Assembly (NCBI RefSeq): GCF_025813715.1
Contig: NZ_CP107533.1
Location: 1-64,000, forward strand
Length of the DNA stretch: 64,000 bases
Reading direction: 5' to 3'
Source of the DNA: Methylobacterium sp. FF17
GTDB taxonomy: Bacteria > Pseudomonadota > Alphaproteobacteria > Rhizobiales > Beijerinckiaceae
The notes beneath the pieces are model-generated. The model made no database searches. It was not told where the DNA came from and saw nothing but the letters and a program-made list of their open reading frames with translations. Made by a program: the position numbers and the translations under genes. Positions 43,647 to 51,581 of this stretch are shown here, piece by piece. Every line of letters begins with the position of its first letter. The stretch's first letter is position 1.

Positions 43647-44006
43647 TCACGCGAGGCCGATGCGGCGGGCGGTCTCCAGCTCGCCCGGGTCGACGTCGCC
43701 GGCGAGGCCGATATGCGTCGCGAGCGCCGCCAGCAGGACCTCCTCCCAGATCGGGAGGCCGCCGGGGCTGCGGGAGCCTTGCAGGTCGAGGTAGATGCCG
43801 GCGTCGAAACCGGCCTCGGCCCGGGCGCGGATCGCGGCGATGCCGGAGGCGAGCGCGGCGCCGTCGATATCGTCCTGATCCTGGAACGCCTCGGTGGTCG
43901 CGAGCCAACCCTCGAACCCGCGCACGAAGCAGGGCAGGCCGACACGCTCGGCCTCCTCGTGCTGGGCGTCGGACGTGGCGGAGGTGATGATAGGCTGGAT
44001 GAGCAT
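43647..44006 (-). CDS. Hypothetical plasmid protein
   Basis: 119 residues, acidic. It begins MLIQPIITSATSDAQHEEAE. GLPCFVRGFEGWLATTEAFQ, DIDGAALASGIAAIRARAEA and GGLPIWEEVLLAALATHIGL are helical. No family recognised. Hairpin module copy C lies about 44 bases upstream. First gene of a small minus-strand operon with the preceding entry. Confidence 0.55.
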   Translation of the reverse strand: MLIQPIITSATSDAQHEEAERVGLPCFVRGFEGWLATTEAFQDQDDIDGAALASGIAAIRARAEAGFDAGIYLDLQGSRSPGGLPIWEEVLLAALATHIGLAGDVDPGELETARRIGLA

Positions 44007-44049
44007 CGGATCGTCTCCCGAGAGGGAAGGTTTCTCGCCGGCCCGGATC

Positions 44050-44064
44050 GGAGCCTCTCTCCGG
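44050..44064 (-). repeat. Upstream hairpin module, copy C
   Basis: The minus strand reads CCGGAGAGAGGCTCC. A GGCGAGAAAC element follows toward the gene, resembling CGTCGCGAAAGC of copies A and B. The spacing to the gene start is larger (43 bases). Confidence 0.55.
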
Positions 44065-44183
44065 TCCTGGGAGCCGTCATCCAGGCCAGGCCCACCCTGG
44101 CTCCGGTGCGCTTTGGAGCGCTACAGCAAGGGCACCGGATCGGCGCCCCCTGCGACGTGCCCCTTCAGCCAGATGATGCCGTG

Positions 44184-44666
44184 ATGCCAAATCTGACCGA
44201 TCGCCAGCGCGTCGAGCTCGCGATCCCGGCCTACCTCCTCTACGCGCTGACCTCGGCGCCGGGCGTGTTCGTCCCGGCCGACCCGGCCCTGGCCGCTCGG
44301 GCCGAGGCCGACATCGCGGCGATGCGCTTTGACCTGAGGGCGGCCTGCTTCGAGCCGCTGGAGGACGTTTCCGAGAGGAAGAAGGGCGCTCTGCTGCGGC
44401 GGGTCGAGCGGATTGCGCGGGGCGTGATCGTCGACTGGAAGGATCGGCCGGCGCTGAGCGTGATGCTGACGCTCTGGTACGTCCTGAAGGAACTGACCGA
44501 CCGCGAGGTGCTGATCCTGTGGCAGGGTTCGGCGATGGATCGGGCGACGAGCCGGCTGCTGCCGATGTTCGCGCACGGGTTCGAGGAGCAGAAGCGCGAC
44601 GCCTCGGCCCAGGAGCAGGCCCGCCAGCTTCTCTCCCAGCTTCAGGAAGAGGGGCTGTACCGCTGA
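44184..44666 (+). CDS. Hypothetical plasmid protein
   Basis: 160 residues, largely helical. LTDRQRVELAIPAYLLYALT is near the start. RKKGALLRRVERIARGVIVD, LTLWYVLKELTDREVLILWQ and EEQKRDASAQEQARQLLSQL follow. No membrane segment or catalytic motif is evident and I do not recognise the family. It is divergent from the preceding two-gene operon, with hairpin copy C in the shared upstream space. Confidence 0.55.
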   Translation: MPNLTDRQRVELAIPAYLLYALTSAPGVFVPADPALAARAEADIAAMRFDLRAACFEPLEDVSERKKGALLRRVERIARGVIVDWKDRPALSVMLTLWYVLKELTDREVLILWQGSAMDRATSRLLPMFAHGFEEQKRDASAQEQARQLLSQLQEEGLYR

Positions 44667-45041
44667 GGCACCACCCGCGCCTCCCTATTTTCGGGGATCG
44701 GCAGGCTCGACCGCCCTCCCCTATCCGCGGGCTCGCGCGAGGCGATCGTAACCCGTCAGGGCCGAAACCGCGCAGTGGGTTCGGGGAGGCGCCCTAGGCG
44801 GCGAGTAGAGCGCGGTCCCGCAGGGACGCGCCCTCATGCTCCGTCTTCGATCTTTCCGTTCTGCGATAGAGAACGGTGTTATTTCAAACTTCGACCCCTT
44901 ATGTCAGGCTGACAGATCGACAAATTGGCCTTACCGGAGGCTGCTGGAGGCGGTGCGGCCTTAGGAGAGACGGACCGCGACGTTGAGCTTGGCCGCCTCT
45001 CACTGCCCTTTCACTGCCCTTTCCCGCTCGACGGCGAACGC
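44667..45041. other. Intergenic region before repB 3' end; two small inverted repeats
   Basis: No gene seen. CCGTTCT and AGAACGG form a 21-bp hairpin at 44856-44876. TGTCAGGCTGACA (44902-44914) is a perfect inverted repeat with a single central base. The first could terminate transcription reading rightward into the replication genes; the second resembles a protein-binding site. Local AT content rises at 44870-44930. Confidence 0.45.
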
Positions 45042-46082
45042 TCAGCTTTGAGAAGCATTTTCGGCACCGGCTTGTCCGGGATCGGAGCCTGCGCCTCTAT
45101 CACGGAAGGACGCATACAGCTCGTCAAGCTGCGAGGCCACGAACTCCCCAAATGCGGGATCGCGGTTGATAGCGAGCGTGACAGTTGCACCGCTCCGCGA
45201 GATGCGGGCCGTTGCATTCCCCCCCTGCCCTCTCCACGCCGTGGATCTTGGATCAGACTCCGTCCGCGGCGTTGCTGCTGCAAACACCCGCAGGAACCGA
45301 GCATCGCTGTCCAACGCCGCGAAAGCTTCCTCCCTGACAACTCGCTCCACGACCTTCACGCTTCCGGCATTCTCCAGGAGTTCGGCAAGGGCTAACCAGC
45401 GGCGGCGACCCGCCTTGGGAGCAGGTCCGACCGCCTGCACGATCGGTTCAGGAACTGCGCGAGCGACCGAGATCAGTTTCGAGAGTTCCCCCTTATCGGT
45501 CGAGAGAGCATCAACGATGACCGAACGCTCGAAGCCTCGATCCTCCAGCCTGCGTGCGAACAAGGCCTTCTCGATATAGGTGAGGTCCTGCCGGGCTGAG
45601 TTCTCGACGCCCTGGGCCACAACGAGTTCGACGTCGCTCAGCGTGCGGACGACAGCGCGCACGCGTTGTCCGAGTTCAGCAGCAGCCCGCAACCGCCGAT
45701 GACCGTAGGCGACCTGATAGCGTCCCTGCCGATCGGGATGTGGGCGTACGAGGATCGGTACTTCCTGGCCGCGCTCCTCGATGAGCCGTTTGAACTCCGC
45801 GAAGCCGGCCTCAGTCCCCTCGAGTCGGTCACGAACGAACGATGGATCGACTAGGTCTGGCTCGAGGTCGACGATCGAAGCGCCCCTCGCAAGTGCGTCG
45901 TGGAGAGCTCGGCTCTCTTCCTCCAAGCGTCCAAGCGCTAGCCCCATCGTCCGCACGGGCCCCGCAAGCACTCTCTCGTCTAAGCCAGGGTCGCTCTCAG
46001 GACGTGAGTTGGCCATGGCCAACTCTCCGCCTTCTGCTGGCTTCGTTGCGTACAGATTCTTGATTGCGTCACGCCGCTTCAC
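45042..46082 (-). CDS. repB: Plasmid partition protein RepB (ParB family)
   Basis: 346 residues from a GTG at 46082 that overlaps the repA stop (GTGA), with GGAGG seven bases upstream. VKRRDAIKNLYATKPAEGGE is a RepB-like opening. EVPILVRPHPDRQGRYQVAY and GHRRLRAAAELGQRVRAVVR form the ParB N-terminal box. LTYIEKALFARRLEDRGFER and STDKGELSKLISVARAVPEP are the helix-turn-helix part that binds parS. A parS-like palindrome lies inside its own N-terminal codons. Partner of RepA in active partition. Confidence 0.9.
   Translation of the reverse strand: MKRRDAIKNLYATKPAEGGELAMANSRPESDPGLDERVLAGPVRTMGLALGRLEEESRALHDALARGASIVDLEPDLVDPSFVRDRLEGTEAGFAEFKRLIEERGQEVPILVRPHPDRQGRYQVAYGHRRLRAAAELGQRVRAVVRTLSDVELVVAQGVENSARQDLTYIEKALFARRLEDRGFERSVIVDALSTDKGELSKLISVARAVPEPIVQAVGPAPKAGRRRWLALAELLENAGSVKVVERVVREEAFAALDSDARFLRVFAAATPRTESDPRSTAWRGQGGNATARISRSGATVTLAINRDPAFGEFVASQLDELYASFRDRGAGSDPGQAGAENASQS
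46007..46024. promoter_or_regulatory. parS-like palindrome inside repB
   Basis: AGTTGGCCATGGCCAACT, a perfect 18-bp palindrome. The identical sequence recurs at 47511-47528, upstream of repA. Perfect duplicated palindromes next to repAB are the expected form of RepB-binding centromere sites. Confidence 0.7.
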
Positions 46083-47290
46083 GCCGTCCTCCCCCAAACC
46101 TGATGGACGAGACCGAGGATCTCCCGATGCACGGCCTCGAGGCTTTCAACGGCACGGTCATAAGTCCCCCGCCCTACGCTACTGCGATCGAGCTCGTACA
46201 GGCTTTGCTTGGTCAGTCCTGCATCTGCGATCGCAGTGGACTTCCACACGGAAGCCGCAAGCACATCCTCACCGAATAGATTGCGCAGAAGCGCAACGAT
46301 CTGACTTTGCGGGCCATCGTGCGGCTCGTGCCGGGTTACGACGTACCGGATGAAATCATGGGAAAGATCACCACCCGCTTTGCGCACCACTGTCATCAGG
46401 TCAGATGCCATCAGCAGGAACTGCGACATGGACGCGATATCCACCATCTGCGGATGGACTGTGATGAGGAGCGACGTGGCTGCGCAAACAGCTCCCAGAG
46501 TAAGATAGCCCAGTTGCGGAGGGCAATCGATCACGACCAAGTCGTAATCGTCCTGAATCGTGGCGAGCGCAGTGCCTACACGCTCGAAGAACATGCCGCC
46601 GTCGCTCCGACGAACGGTCGAGAGCACGCGCGGTGTCTCATGCTCGAACTCTGTGAGTTCGAGGTTGCCAGGAATTAAGTCGAGGCCGTCGAAATAGGTT
46701 TTCCGAACAATCTCTCGCAGTGGCCGACGCTTTTCATCGTACCGGATAGCCCCATAAAGGGTATCACCCGATCGTAAATCAAACTCTGGCTGTATTCCGA
46801 ACATCGCACTGAGCGACGCTTGCGGATCGAGATCGACAGCCAGTACGCGGTAGCCCTGGAGGGCGAGCCACTGCACGAGATAAAGTGTCGTAGTCGTCTT
46901 CGCTGAACCGCCCTTGAAGTTCACACATGCGAGCGTTTGGAGCCGCTCACCGTCTCGCCGCCAGGGCACGAACGTTCGGGACTCCCTCGGGCGGGACTCC
47001 GAGAGGTAGCGACGCATCTCGTTGATCTGCCCGAGGGTATAGAGGCGCCGACCATTGAGCATGTTCGGGATTGGGCCAAGCCCGTCGAGCGAGAGCTGTC
47101 GCAGGAAACTGTCGGACACGCCCACGAGCCGGGCGGCCTCGCCCGAGGTGAACCTTCTCAGTTCCTTGTGCGCTTCAGGCGGGAAGAGTTGCTGCCGAAG
47201 CGTCTGTAGTTGCGATGAAAGAAGGCGTGCATGCCCGGACATGCGATCGTCGGACGAGGCTGACCGGGGACGGGCTTCGGCGATCGCCAC
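46079..47290 (-). CDS. repA: Plasmid partition ATPase RepA (ParA family)
   Basis: 403 residues from a GTG with GAAAGG upstream. The N-terminal helix-turn-helix (RRFTSGEAARLVGVSDSFLR) is followed by the deviant Walker A FKGGSAKTTT (Lys131), YRVLAVDLDPQASLSAMFG and DLVVIDCPPQLGYLTLGAVC. RepA drives segregation and represses its own operon together with RepB. repB follows with a GTGA overlap. repC is not downstream of repB, as is usual, but about 1.3 kb upstream of repA. Confidence 0.92.
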   Translation of the reverse strand: MAIAEARPRSASSDDRMSGHARLLSSQLQTLRQQLFPPEAHKELRRFTSGEAARLVGVSDSFLRQLSLDGLGPIPNMLNGRRLYTLGQINEMRRYLSESRPRESRTFVPWRRDGERLQTLACVNFKGGSAKTTTTLYLVQWLALQGYRVLAVDLDPQASLSAMFGIQPEFDLRSGDTLYGAIRYDEKRRPLREIVRKTYFDGLDLIPGNLELTEFEHETPRVLSTVRRSDGGMFFERVGTALATIQDDYDLVVIDCPPQLGYLTLGAVCAATSLLITVHPQMVDIASMSQFLLMASDLMTVVRKAGGDLSHDFIRYVVTRHEPHDGPQSQIVALLRNLFGEDVLAASVWKSTAIADAGLTKQSLYELDRSSVGRGTYDRAVESLEAVHREILGLVHQVWGRTA

Positions 47291-47509
47291 GCTTATTGCC
47301 TTTCAAAACGGATTTTTCCTGCAAACTGGGCAGGATCCGTTTCAGGAAGACACAATTTTTGACGCGGTGCAAGACCTTAAAGGTTAATGGATTTCGTCGC
47401 CTTGCGACTGCGCTGTCCAAGGTACGGCGTGGCATCCAAACCTTCATACTTGCCGGAGCGACATGAAGTGGCGCCAACATCCAAGCTATTGATTATAAAA
47501 AGAATTTCA

Positions 47510-47529
47510 AAGTTGGCCATGGCCAACTT
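47510..47529. promoter_or_regulatory. parS-like palindrome upstream of repA
   Basis: AAGTTGGCCATGGCCAACTT, a perfect 20-bp palindrome sharing its central 18 bp with the site inside repB. It lies 220 bases before the repA start in AT-rich DNA. Confidence 0.7.
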
Positions 47530-47700
47530 GCGCGCTTCGCTATTCCCCCACCCTGTCACTCGACTTCTGCCTCATCCCTCGCACCCGTCTCTAGAATTGC
47601 GAGTCGAGTTCGAGGAACTCTCCGCCGCCGGCGGTCCAAGAGCGCGAAGCGACCGCGGGAGCGGGCGACGGGGGAGCCGATTTGCGTGAGCAAATTGGGG

Positions 47701-47727
47701 GTGCCGTCCATCCTGGATGGACGGCAC
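47701..47727. repeat. Perfect 27-bp hairpin upstream of repA
   Basis: Arms GTGCCGTCCATC and GATGGACGGCAC around CTG, with no mismatch. A smaller hairpin, ATTTGC and GCAAAT around four bases, precedes it at 47680-47695. Possible stem of a plasmid regulatory RNA or a terminator. Confidence 0.5.
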
Positions 47728-48120
47728 GTACCCGTGCCACGGTATCGGACCGATCCTGAGATCGGGGAGGCGGCAATGCAGCGAAGGCAATGGCGAGGAT
47801 GGAAGGTAGACGAACCGACAGCATCCGGCCGCGGGAAGACGCGCTCAGGAGCGACGAGGCCTGGAGACGGGATTGCTCCGCTCGTGAGCGAGCCGCGACC
47901 GGCAAGGCACATCCTTTCCGGAAGTCCTAGAGCAGCCCGGTAGGGGAGAGGCCGGCAAAGCCGCGGGACCACGTGAGAACGATCTCGGGGAAGGCATCTA
48001 TGGGTAAGGTCCAACCCGTCTGAGGGGTGTTGTTCGGCTTCGGCCGATTTGGGCATGACTCGCACGAGTGCTGCCGCGTGTGCGGATGATGGATGCCCGA
48101 TTCCAGACCATCCGGGATAA

Positions 48121-48411
48121 CTATCCAAAGAGATAACTGCAAGTTGGATATGCAATCATCATTACCCCGATCGCCAGCATTATCGCGCCTGGAAAGCCAA
48201 TGACTAGCTCTAAAATCTCCTTCTTGGCCTCGGATTTCTGAAACTTCACCGCCTCCTCCCAATTCGGAAGTGCAACCACGCCGTGCTCATTCGAGTTTTC
48301 AAAGACGAACTTGTTGTGCGGTATGACGACTTTCTTCAGCATGATGTAGATCAACCAAGCACCCATCATCATGCACGGCCATCCCAGGAGCCATATAATC
48401 ATCAACATCAT
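48121..48411 (-). CDS. Small membrane protein
   Basis: 96 residues with two clear membrane segments. The first is MMLMIIWLLGWPCMMMGAWL and its extension (about 1-26), the second LVIGFPGAIMLAIGVMMIAY (about 69-88). A charged, probably cytosolic loop between them contains KKVVIPHNKFVF and NWEEAVKFQKSEAKKEIL. GAGAGG precedes the start. GC content is lower than in its neighbours, hinting at separate origin. No family recognised. It sits between repC and repA, so it may have been inserted there. Confidence 0.55.
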   Translation of the reverse strand: MMLMIIWLLGWPCMMMGAWLIYIMLKKVVIPHNKFVFENSNEHGVVALPNWEEAVKFQKSEAKKEILELVIGFPGAIMLAIGVMMIAYPTCSYLFG

Positions 48412-48612
48412 CGCCTCTCGCCATCTCTCCCGCTACCGGCACAGCGGCTACCCGCCACTCGAACTCGCGCAGTCTTTAAAGCAAGTTCGCCGAGTTCTCC
48501 GCCAGCACGACGGCAACGATGTGTCACCATGTGGGGCCATACGAACAATCACAGGATACAGTCCAATCTCAGGGGTTTCTGGATCCGCCGGACCGGATAC
48601 CCAGCCTTCGCT

Positions 48613-49890
48613 TCACGACTCCTCCCTTGGCTGTAGTCGCGCCCGGCGCAGGGCCTGCAGGACGGGCCCGAGGGAGTAGGTGCCGGAGCGTTTTCGCTCC
48701 GTGAGGGTCCGCAGGTAGCCGCCTGGGCTCTTGATGCGCTCATGGCGCTCGAGGATGGCCGCCAGCGTGATCGCGGCAGCCTCGGCGCCCATCGCATCCT
48801 GCGCGTCGCTCCAGGCCATGGGGCTGATGCCGAGCATCGGCCGGATTCGATCGGCCGTCTCGATCAGGTCGTGCCAGGATCGGATTCCGGAGGGCGAGAA
48901 ATCCTGCACCTGAGAGCAGGCCTCGAGCACGGATCTGAGGGGATACGTCGAGCGGATCGTGGAATCGGCAGCCGGTGAACGCACGGTGTTTGAGTCAGGG
49001 ACTGAGGGCGGCTTCTGCGCATCCCCGGATGCCTTTTCAATAACAGGGTCATCGGGGTTTGAACTCTGTATGTGCCGCTCGCTCTGAGCGGCACTGCCGC
49101 TCGTTTTTTTGGATTCTACACGAGCCGTCAGTGCGGCGCTCACAGCCAGGGCGAGGACCTCCAGGCCGTCGGCGAGTACCGTGACGTCGGCAGGCTCGGG
49201 CCGGCGCGGGTAGGCTGCCAGGAGTGCGAGGAACTGCGCCCGCAGCTCGTCGGCCGGCGGCTCCGAAGCGGGCTCGATGCCGTCGTCGCGATCGAGGGCA
49301 TCGAGGAGCTTGGCGCAATCGCGGCGAAGCAGGCTCGCTTTCTCGCGGGCAAGACGCTGGGCGAGAACATCGGCCCGGACGGCCGCCGCCATGCCGGCGA
49401 TTTCGGCCGCGCGAAGGGCGAGGGGAGTCAGGTCGAAGCCGAAGGCGCGCTCAATCTGCCCGCCCTCGCCGCGGCGGACGTAGCGCTTGCCGTTGGGGCT
49501 GTCGCGCCGGATGACGAGGCCCGCCTCGACCAGCGCCGAGAGGTGGCGGCGCAGCGCTGCCTCGGAAAGGCCGCGCGCCCGAGTGGCCAGAGTCCGATTC
49601 GACGGAAACACCACCAAATCGACGACGTCGTCCGGATCTGGAGCCAGCACGGTCTCGGGATGGAACGTCAGCAGGGCCTCGAGCACGGTGAGGGTCGCGG
49701 CCGAGAGGCCGAGCCTCTTGCGCGCCGCGGTGAGGTCGTGCAGCACGCGCCACTTCTCCGCCACGACACCGGCAGGCCGGCGGTTGGCGTCGGCCTGCGC
49801 GACAAGCTGCGCAGGCGTGAGCGATCGCGCGCCGAACGGCGCGGTGATCCGCCTGACCACCTCGCCGAGGCGGCCACTGGTGTTGGTCAT
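48613..49890 (-). CDS. repC: Plasmid replication initiator RepC
   Basis: 425 residues, the normal length. KWRVLHDLTAARKRLGLSAA, LEALLTFHPE, LVVFPSNRTLATRARGLSEA and LRRHLSALVEAGLVIRRDSP, NGKRYVRRG, then AFGFDLTPLALRAAEI are hallmark RepC segments. The C-terminal part includes GISPMAWSDAQDAMG, AILERHERIKSPGGYLRTLT. RepC initiates replication at an origin normally inside its own gene. AGGAGAGG precedes the ATG. It is transcribed ahead of repA rather than after repB, which is not the usual repABC order. Confidence 0.92.
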   Translation of the reverse strand: MTNTSGRLGEVVRRITAPFGARSLTPAQLVAQADANRRPAGVVAEKWRVLHDLTAARKRLGLSAATLTVLEALLTFHPETVLAPDPDDVVDLVVFPSNRTLATRARGLSEAALRRHLSALVEAGLVIRRDSPNGKRYVRRGEGGQIERAFGFDLTPLALRAAEIAGMAAAVRADVLAQRLAREKASLLRRDCAKLLDALDRDDGIEPASEPPADELRAQFLALLAAYPRRPEPADVTVLADGLEVLALAVSAALTARVESKKTSGSAAQSERHIQSSNPDDPVIEKASGDAQKPPSVPDSNTVRSPAADSTIRSTYPLRSVLEACSQVQDFSPSGIRSWHDLIETADRIRPMLGISPMAWSDAQDAMGAEAAAITLAAILERHERIKSPGGYLRTLTERKRSGTYSLGPVLQALRRARLQPREES

Positions 49891-49929
49891 ACGCCCGATC
49901 CTCTCCTTGGTCGGGCCGCAACACGTCGT

Positions 49930-50241
49930 TCAGAGCCGCTCCGTAGAGCGGGCTCTGTCCAGGCAAAGCCTCTCCGTCACGAGAAATGCGCTTTCTCGCT
50001 TGACGCCCGGGGGCGTTCTGTGGCTTGTGAGGAGTGGTTTTGAAGCCCTCACAAATTCTATGACGGTCACTCGGCCCTCATCTCCCGGCAAGGAGGTGGG
50101 GGCCGATGGCTTTTCAGGGTCTGACTGCGGCGGCGGGTTCTCCGGGGGTTGCGATGGCTCCCGTGAGGGAGTCGGTGAATTGGCATCTCGGTTGCCACGC
50201 TCGAAAGAGTCAACCGGATTCGCCCATTGGATGTGACTCAA
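49930..50241 (-). CDS. Possible Pro-rich ORF coupled to the DotL-like gene
   Basis: 103 residues from a TTG whose last bases overlap the stop of the upstream gene (TTGA). The N-terminal half is Pro/Ser/Glu-rich (REPSQPPENPPPQSDPEKPS); the rest is RVTVIEFVRASKPLL-like. The block GGGGGCCGATGGCTTTTC on the plus strand also occurs inside the upstream gene, where it encodes the same EKPSAP, so a short duplication links the two. It may be a real small gene or non-coding DNA before repC. Confidence 0.35.
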   Translation of the reverse strand: MSHIQWANPVDSFERGNRDANSPTPSREPSQPPENPPPQSDPEKPSAPTSLPGDEGRVTVIEFVRASKPLLTSHRTPPGVKRESAFLVTERLCLDRARSTERL

Positions 50242-51578
50242 GCGTATTTTCGGCGCACATCTGCATCTGTGAGAGCATTCACAGCTTGTGGCGTCGGCGC
50301 TTTAGGAAGCTGGATGTCCAGCGTGAATAAGCACTCCTTGATCGCAGAGGTGATCTTGCCGCCCAGAGGCGTGCCGTCAGGGGCGGGGGCCGATGGCTTT
50401 TCCTGGATGCTGACGGCGCCGATGTTCCGGGTGGCCTTGTAGACGTGATTCGCCGATCTCGCGGGGAGAGAGAGGCTGCTGATCGCACCGGCCTGCATGG
50501 CGGCGGCGCGGAAGCGCCTTGCTGACGCGCCCGACAGCGCCTCGGGGTAGACGACGTGAATGAGGGCGGTCGCGGCGTGTCCCGATTTGCCCTCCGCGAG
50601 AGCCTCGACGCAGCGCGCGATCACGAGAGCGGTGGTGAGAGCCGATGACGGGCGGATACAGACTAGCCCGCCCGTGGACAGGGCGGAGCGCAGTTCGAAG
50701 CCCTCGGAGAGAGAGACGCTGGTCAGGCCCGCGATCTCCCGGGCATGAACAGCGAGGGCCTTGCGCCCGTTCGCGCGCGTCTCGTCCTTGAGCTCCTTGA
50801 GCGGTTTGATGGCCGCCCTGAGGGCGGCGCCATCCGAGGAGGAGAGGCGTGCAGCGCTGACCTCGTCGCCGCCGATCTCGTACTCCCCGTTGACCAGACG
50901 GCCGAGCGCGGCTTCGTCGATGAAAGCCTCGTAGAGCGAGAGCGGGTTCATCTGGTGGCGGGCGCCGAGCATCTCGAGGATCGGCATCAACGCCTGATTC
51001 ACGGCGCCGGCGTCGGGCCCGAGGCCCAGATCCGTGACGGCAGAGGCCAGGGTCGAAGGCGCGATCCGCAGCGGCGGTCGCGGCACAGCCTGGAGATCGA
51101 TGGAATAGATCTCGTTGTCCCGGCCGTAGGGCCTCGCCACCTCGGCGAGGCGCCCGGTCAGCATTGGCTGCTTGACACTCTGAACGACGATGGCGCCCAT
51201 GCGATTGATACAGGCGCCGAGGGCGAGGCTGCAGATTGCCTGCTCCTGCCATCGCGGATCGTCGCCGTTGATGGACAGGCCTTGGACGAGGTCCTCGCGC
51301 CGAAGCCAGACTTGGCCGGTGGCGGCAAGGCCGATCGGCCAGGAAGCGTCGCCGCGCCGGCGCGTGGTCTCATCGCGGTAGCCGCGCCGGCCGAGATGGA
51401 GCGGCACACGTGCCGGCGCTCGCCAGGTGCGCCACCCGTAGGTGAAGTGGCGCAGGTAGCGGTATCCCGCGTAAGCGAGGATCGTCTCCGGCACGAACGG
51501 GGCGGCGATCGCCGAGAAGGAGAGGGCGGTCGCGATCCCGAAATGGGTCGCGATCTCTTTGGGGGTTGCGTCGTTCAT
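50238..51578 (-). CDS. DotL/TrbC-like coupling protein with degenerate ATPase motifs
   Basis: 446 residues, against about 780 in Legionella DotL. WLRREDLVQGLSINGDDPRW, GAIVVQSVKQPMLTGRLAEV and YGRDNEIYSIDL align by eye with the DotL block that carries FGSTGSGKTE, but Walker A here is NGDDPRWQEQ (about 104-113), without the Gly-Lys-Ser/Thr. No Asp-Glu Walker B segment is found either. GFELRSALSTGGLVCIRPSS corresponds to the later DotL strand. The N-terminus has hydrophobic stretches (about 16-40). Probably a pseudo-ATPase partner at the channel base, or a decayed coupling protein. Overlaps the DotA stop region. Confidence 0.6.
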   Translation of the reverse strand: MNDATPKEIATHFGIATALSFSAIAAPFVPETILAYAGYRYLRHFTYGWRTWRAPARVPLHLGRRGYRDETTRRRGDASWPIGLAATGQVWLRREDLVQGLSINGDDPRWQEQAICSLALGACINRMGAIVVQSVKQPMLTGRLAEVARPYGRDNEIYSIDLQAVPRPPLRIAPSTLASAVTDLGLGPDAGAVNQALMPILEMLGARHQMNPLSLYEAFIDEAALGRLVNGEYEIGGDEVSAARLSSSDGAALRAAIKPLKELKDETRANGRKALAVHAREIAGLTSVSLSEGFELRSALSTGGLVCIRPSSALTTALVIARCVEALAEGKSGHAATALIHVVYPEALSGASARRFRAAAMQAGAISSLSLPARSANHVYKATRNIGAVSIQEKPSAPAPDGTPLGGKITSAIKECLFTLDIQLPKAPTPQAVNALTDADVRRKYA

Positions 51579-51581
51579 CAC

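Larger units (their letters stand above)
47291..48120. other. Region upstream of repA without a gene; contains parS copy and hairpins
   Basis: No credible gene. The first 100 bases are AT-rich and probably hold the repA promoter. Two perfect hairpins occur near 47680-47727. The region between repC and repA is where a regulatory RNA could lie, but I cannot define its ends. Confidence 0.45.
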
